Assembly (NCBI RefSeq): GCF_000148645.1
Contig: NC_014541.1
Span: 1,240,001-1,304,000, forward strand
DNA from: Ferrimonas balearica DSM 9799
Lineage (GTDB): Bacteria; Pseudomonadota; Gammaproteobacteria; Enterobacterales; Shewanellaceae
DNA length: 64,000 nt
Reading direction: 5' to 3'
Of the stretch, positions 60,541-64,000 are shown piece after piece. Made by a program: the position numbers and the translations under genes. The notes below the pieces were generated by a model, which made no database searches, had not been told where the DNA came from, and saw only the letters and a list, made by a program, of their open reading frames with translations. Position 1 is the first letter of the stretch. Each line of letters opens with the position of its first letter.

Positions 60541-60578
60541 AAAAGCCCCGATACAGCCCCGCTGGTCGGGGCTTTTTT
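60541..60578 (+). terminator. Rho-independent terminator of the TonB2 operon
   Basis: AAAAGCCCCGA (60541-60551) pairs with TCGGGGCTTTT (60566-60576) around a 14-nt loop and ends in six T. Confidence 0.9.
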
Positions 60579-60596
60579 GTACCCAGGAGAACACCC

Positions 60597-62414
60597 ATGA
60601 AAACCTCACTCTCCGCCCTGGCCGTTGTTGCGGCACTGGGGCTGTGGGGATGTACCCCTTCCAAGCAACCGGATGCGCCCGTGAAGGAGAGCGCCAGCGT
60701 CGCTGAAAGTGCGGCCAGTGTGCAGGAGCAATACCACGCCCTGGCGGAACAGTACTTTCAGGATTTGATCGCCCTGAACCCGGTGATGGCGACCTACGTG
60801 GGCGTACATCGTTACAACAACCTATTGGCCAACAACCTCTCTGACGAGTACCTGAAATCTCGTCACGAGCTGAACAGCCGATACCTCAAGCAGCTGATGA
60901 AGCTGGACTGGGACCAGCTCAATGACGCAGACCGCCTCAGTGCTCAGGTGCTGAAGTACGAGCTGGAAACGGCTCTGGTTGCCGAGACGTTCCCCAGCCG
61001 TTTCCTGCCGATGAACCAGTTCTACAGCCGGGTTATCAGCTTTGTGCAGCTGGGCAGTGGTGAAAGTGCCCAACCGTTCAATACGGTGGAGGACTACGAC
61101 AACTTTATCGGCCGTATTAACGACTTCTCAGGCTGGGTCGACAGCGCCATTGCACGGATGGAGGAGGGCAGCGAGTCCAACGTGGTGCTGCCGCGTATCC
61201 TGGTGCAGCGTATCCTGCCTCAGCTTCAGGCTCAGTTGGATACGCCCATAGCGGAAAGCCCCTTCTATGGTCCGCTCGAGAATCTGCCGGAAGGGCTCAG
61301 CGACGCGGATGCCAAGGCGTTGAGCGAGCGTTATGAGCAGGCCCTGACAGGCACGCTGGTGCCAGCGCTGACACGACTGAATGACTATTTCAATGACACC
61401 TATCTGGCCAAAGCTCGCGGGACGCATGGCTGGGGCGCGCTGCCCAATGGTGCGGACTGGTATCAGCATCTGGCCAATCTTCATACCACTACCGAGATGC
61501 CCGTGGCGGAGATCCACCAGCTCGGTCTGGACGAGGTGGCACGAATTCTCAAAGAGATGGATGCGGTTCGGGTTCAGGTGGGTTTTGAGGGCGATCTTGC
61601 GGCCTTCTTCGAACATCTGGGCAGCGATGAGCAGTTCTTTTTCGCTGATAAGCAGGGGCTGATCGACGGTTACATGGGGTTGAAGGATGAGATCAATGCC
61701 GTACTGCCCCAGTACTTTGATGTGATGCCAAAGGCGGACTACGTGGTGAAAGCGGTGGAACCTTTCCGCGAACGCTCTGCCGCCGGGGCCAGCTACCAGG
61801 CACCGGCGCCGGATGGCTCACGCCCCGGGGTGTTTTACATCAACACCTACAACCTGAAAGCGCAGCCCAAATGGGGGATGACCACGCTCTCCCTGCATGA
61901 GGCGGCGCCGGGTCACCATTTCCAGATTGCGATCAAGCAGGAGCTTGAGGGCGTAGCCAGTTTCCAGCGCTTCGGCGGCTATACCGCCTTTGAAGAGGGC
62001 TGGGCACTGTACGCCGAACAGCTGGGTATCGAGATGGGCCTGTTCAGTGATCCGTACCAATACTTCGGCAAGCTGTCTGATGAGATGCTTCGGGCCATGC
62101 GGCTGGTGGTGGATACCGGCCTTCATGCCAAGGGCTGGAGCCGTGAGCAAGCCATTCAGTACATGCTCGACAACAGCCCGATGGCCGAGTCCGATGTGGT
62201 GGCTGAGGTGGAACGCTATATGGCGATTCCTGGCCAGGCGTTGTCCTACAAGGTGGGGCAGTTGACCATCCTTGCCCTGCGTGAAGAAGCGCAAGCGGAA
62301 TTGGGAGACAAGTTTGACCTGCGTGCCTTTCACAATCAGGTGTTGACGTCAGGTTCACTGCCGATGGCTGTGCTGCAGGAGAAGATCCGTCGCTGGATCG
62401 ACGCGCAAGCATAA
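60597..62414 (+). CDS. DUF885 lipoprotein, putative zinc metallopeptidase
   Basis: This 605-residue protein has a lipoprotein signal (lipobox LWGC, Cys19), so it should be anchored to a membrane facing the periplasm. The DUF885 domain carries HEAAPGHH near residue 436, a HEXXXH-type zinc motif, and EEGWALYAE about 30 residues later, which likely supplies the third ligand. Such proteins are annotated as peptidases, with little direct proof. It follows the TonB2 terminator by 18 bp, and one peptide-uptake link with the neighbouring receptors can be imagined but is not shown. Confidence 0.88.
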   Translation: MKTSLSALAVVAALGLWGCTPSKQPDAPVKESASVAESAASVQEQYHALAEQYFQDLIALNPVMATYVGVHRYNNLLANNLSDEYLKSRHELNSRYLKQLMKLDWDQLNDADRLSAQVLKYELETALVAETFPSRFLPMNQFYSRVISFVQLGSGESAQPFNTVEDYDNFIGRINDFSGWVDSAIARMEEGSESNVVLPRILVQRILPQLQAQLDTPIAESPFYGPLENLPEGLSDADAKALSERYEQALTGTLVPALTRLNDYFNDTYLAKARGTHGWGALPNGADWYQHLANLHTTTEMPVAEIHQLGLDEVARILKEMDAVRVQVGFEGDLAAFFEHLGSDEQFFFADKQGLIDGYMGLKDEINAVLPQYFDVMPKADYVVKAVEPFRERSAAGASYQAPAPDGSRPGVFYINTYNLKAQPKWGMTTLSLHEAAPGHHFQIAIKQELEGVASFQRFGGYTAFEEGWALYAEQLGIEMGLFSDPYQYFGKLSDEMLRAMRLVVDTGLHAKGWSREQAIQYMLDNSPMAESDVVAEVERYMAIPGQALSYKVGQLTILALREEAQAELGDKFDLRAFHNQVLTSGSLPMAVLQEKIRRWIDAQA

Positions 62415-62433
62415 CAAACTGCACCGAAACTGA

Positions 62434-62463
62434 AAGGGGAGCGGATGGCTCCCCTTCTTTTTT
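62434..62463 (+). terminator. Rho-independent terminator after the DUF885 gene
   Basis: AAGGGGAGC (62434-62442) pairs perfectly with GCTCCCCTT (62448-62456), followed by CTTTTTT. Confidence 0.9.
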
Positions 62464-62798
62464 GAAAAGTGTGATGTGCGTCACGAAAGGGTGGATTGGG
62501 CGCGATAGGTTGTTAACGAAAATGGCCAGAGATTTGTGCTGTTGTTTGGCTTTTTTGGCAGTGAGATCGAGTGGCCTTACTCGTTTTGTCCCAAGTTCAG
62601 ATTAAATCACAAGCGCCATTAACTCCGCGGATTAGCTGCTGTCACCTATATGCAACAATGGCATAAAGGTATAGCCATTGACCATAAAAAGGCGATAACT
62701 CAGTATCCTAGCCGTATCACCCCCACAACATGACGGAGCCGAAAGAGCTTCGGGGGCGATAAGGAAGACAATAACAACAATGTCTCGAGGGAGTTAGG
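62464..62798. other. Intergenic region upstream of the last receptor gene
   Basis: 335 bp without a gene. TTGACC at 62678 followed 18-20 bp later by AGTATCCT is a possible promoter. No clear operator was found. Confidence 0.4.
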
Positions 62799-64000
62799 AT
62801 GCAGTACCCATCAACTGTTGCGCGTTCCGTTCGCGCTGCACTCATTTCAAGCACCATCGCCGGTGCCGCCATTGCCACCCCGACCTTTGCCGAAGAAGCC
62901 AACGTTGCTGAAAACGTAGAGCGCATCTCCGTAACCGGTTCCCGCATTAAGCGTGCCGATATGGAAACCGCCTCTCCGGTCAACGTGATTGGCGCTGATC
63001 GCATCGAAGCGGGTTCTTACACCTCTGTTGAGCAGATCCTGCAGGAAAGCACCGCCTCTGCGGGTGCCGCTGTTGGCTCCTCAACCAACAACGGTGGCCG
63101 TGGTGCCGCTCGTATTGACCTGCGTGGTATGGGTGCCGAGCGTACTCTGGTATTGGTAAACGGCCGCCGTATGGTGGTTTCCGGTACCGGTGCTGACGCG
63201 TCTGTCGATCTGAACACCATTCCGGTGTCCATCATTGAGCGCATCGAAGTGCTCAAGGACGGTGCTTCTGCGGTTTACGGTTCCGATGCCGTTGCCGGTG
63301 TGATCAACATCATCACCAAAACCGATTTCGAAGGCTTCCAGCTGGACGGTCAGATCGGCGCTTCTGATAAGGGTGACGGTGAAACCGGTGAGCTGAGCGC
63401 TCTGTGGGGCACCAACTTTGACCGCGGTAACCTGGTGCTGGGCGCCTCTTACGTGAACCGTGGTGAGGTGTACCAGGATGACCGTTTCTGGTCTAACTGT
63501 GGCCCGTGGGGCGACTGTGGTGGCTGGAGCTCGACCATTCCGGGCGGCTCACTGAACTGGGGTGATGGCTACTACACCCCGAACGGTGATGGCTCCTGGA
63601 GCGAGCAGGACGAGTACTTCAACTACGTCCCGTACAGCTACCTCTCCACCCCGATGGAGCGCTACAGCCTGAACGGTAACTTTAAGTACGAGCTGTTTAC
63701 CGACACCAGCGTGTTTGTCGAAGCGATGTACACCCGCCGTGACTCCGATCAGCAGATGGCACCGGCTCCGATCACCAACCTCGAACTCGATACCGCAGAG
63801 CTGGGTTCCGGCCCGTGGGACGGTGAAGAGGCCGCCGTGTACAAACGTCGTATGGACGAAGCGGGTCCGCGTATCTTTGACCAGACTACCGACACCTACC
63901 GTGTTGTGGCCGGCCTGGAAGGTTACCTCGACATCGGCAACGGCTACGACTGGGACATCTCTTACACCTTCGGTCGCAACGAAGCCACCAGCTGGGCCCG
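62799..64000 (+). CDS. TonB-dependent outer membrane receptor, 3' end outside window
   Basis: The frame is open from ATG 62799 (GAGTTAGG upstream) to the window edge, giving 400 residues. It has a signal peptide (1-28, ending TFA), then VERISVTGSRIKRAD and a plug with IDLRGMGAERTLVLVNGRR, NTIPVSIIERIEVLKDGASAVYG and DAVAGVINIIT, then the first barrel strands. It belongs to the same subfamily as the receptors at 34872, 48209 and 51430. Codon bias is strong. An external loop rich in Trp, Gly and Cys (about residues 230-255) is notable and may contact the ligand. Confidence 0.93.
   Translation, partial: MQYPSTVARSVRAALISSTIAGAAIATPTFAEEANVAENVERISVTGSRIKRADMETASPVNVIGADRIEAGSYTSVEQILQESTASAGAAVGSSTNNGGRGAARIDLRGMGAERTLVLVNGRRMVVSGTGADASVDLNTIPVSIIERIEVLKDGASAVYGSDAVAGVINIITKTDFEGFQLDGQIGASDKGDGETGELSALWGTNFDRGNLVLGASYVNRGEVYQDDRFWSNCGPWGDCGGWSSTIPGGSLNWGDGYYTPNGDGSWSEQDEYFNYVPYSYLSTPMERYSLNGNFKYELFTDTSVFVEAMYTRRDSDQQMAPAPITNLELDTAELGSGPWDGEEAAVYKRRMDEAGPRIFDQTTDTYRVVAGLEGYLDIGNGYDWDISYTFGRNEATSWA

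Overview
The window looks like chromosomal DNA from a GC-rich, respiring marine gammaproteobacterium of the Alteromonadales. A Ferrimonas- or Shewanella-like organism is my inference, based on the family content: a three-part TonB2 system with DUF3450, several very similar TonB-dependent receptors, OmpC-type porins, a PuuR/SpuC polyamine locus, and FNR-, NsrR- and LexA-like operators. I could not run a database search.

Layout. Positions 1-2700 are accessory DNA: the N-terminal part of a serine resolvase reading off the window edge, a res-like promoter region, two pairs of diverged direct repeats in a modular arrangement, a DUF4124 protein and a MipA/OmpV-type outer membrane protein. The 4.5S (SRP) RNA gene at 2995 marks the return to core-like sequence. 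Next come a degenerate M19 dipeptidase, an OprB-type porin, flavohaemoprotein hmp with FNR and NsrR boxes, a TPR-sulfotransferase, a TonB-dependent receptor, a haem-binding Tll0287-like protein and a PilZ protein.

Positions 13675-32814 form one large amine-catabolism locus. It holds puuB-puuA, a divergent second puuA paralogue with spuC and potFGHI, a LysR regulator with gcdH and a CoA-transferase, puuC with puuR, and an omega-amino acid aminotransferase with mmsA and a glutamine-amidotransferase-like hydrolase. Together these could import polyamines, gamma-glutamylate or transaminate them, and take the C4, C5 and C3 products to succinate, crotonyl-CoA and acetyl-CoA. A repeated TAAACA-type motif in the intergenic regions may be the PuuR-type operator.

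Positions 32857-45385 hold small conserved proteins (DUF2919, DUF3108, ComFB, DUF2057, PriC, TSUP), a histone-deacetylase-fold amidohydrolase, a TonB-dependent receptor, and the divergent SOS pair dinG/polB with one LexA-like box in front of each gene.

Positions 45600-64000 are devoted to the outer membrane: two related porins, three more large TonB-dependent receptors (the last cut by the window end), the six-gene TonB2 operon (DUF3450-ttpC-exbB2-exbD2-tonB2-TPR) and a DUF885 lipoprotein peptidase. Between the receptor ending at 54237 and the TonB2 operon lies about 1.3 kb without a gene. Its first part is dense in inverted repeats and is the best candidate here for an undescribed structured RNA or a decayed mobile element.
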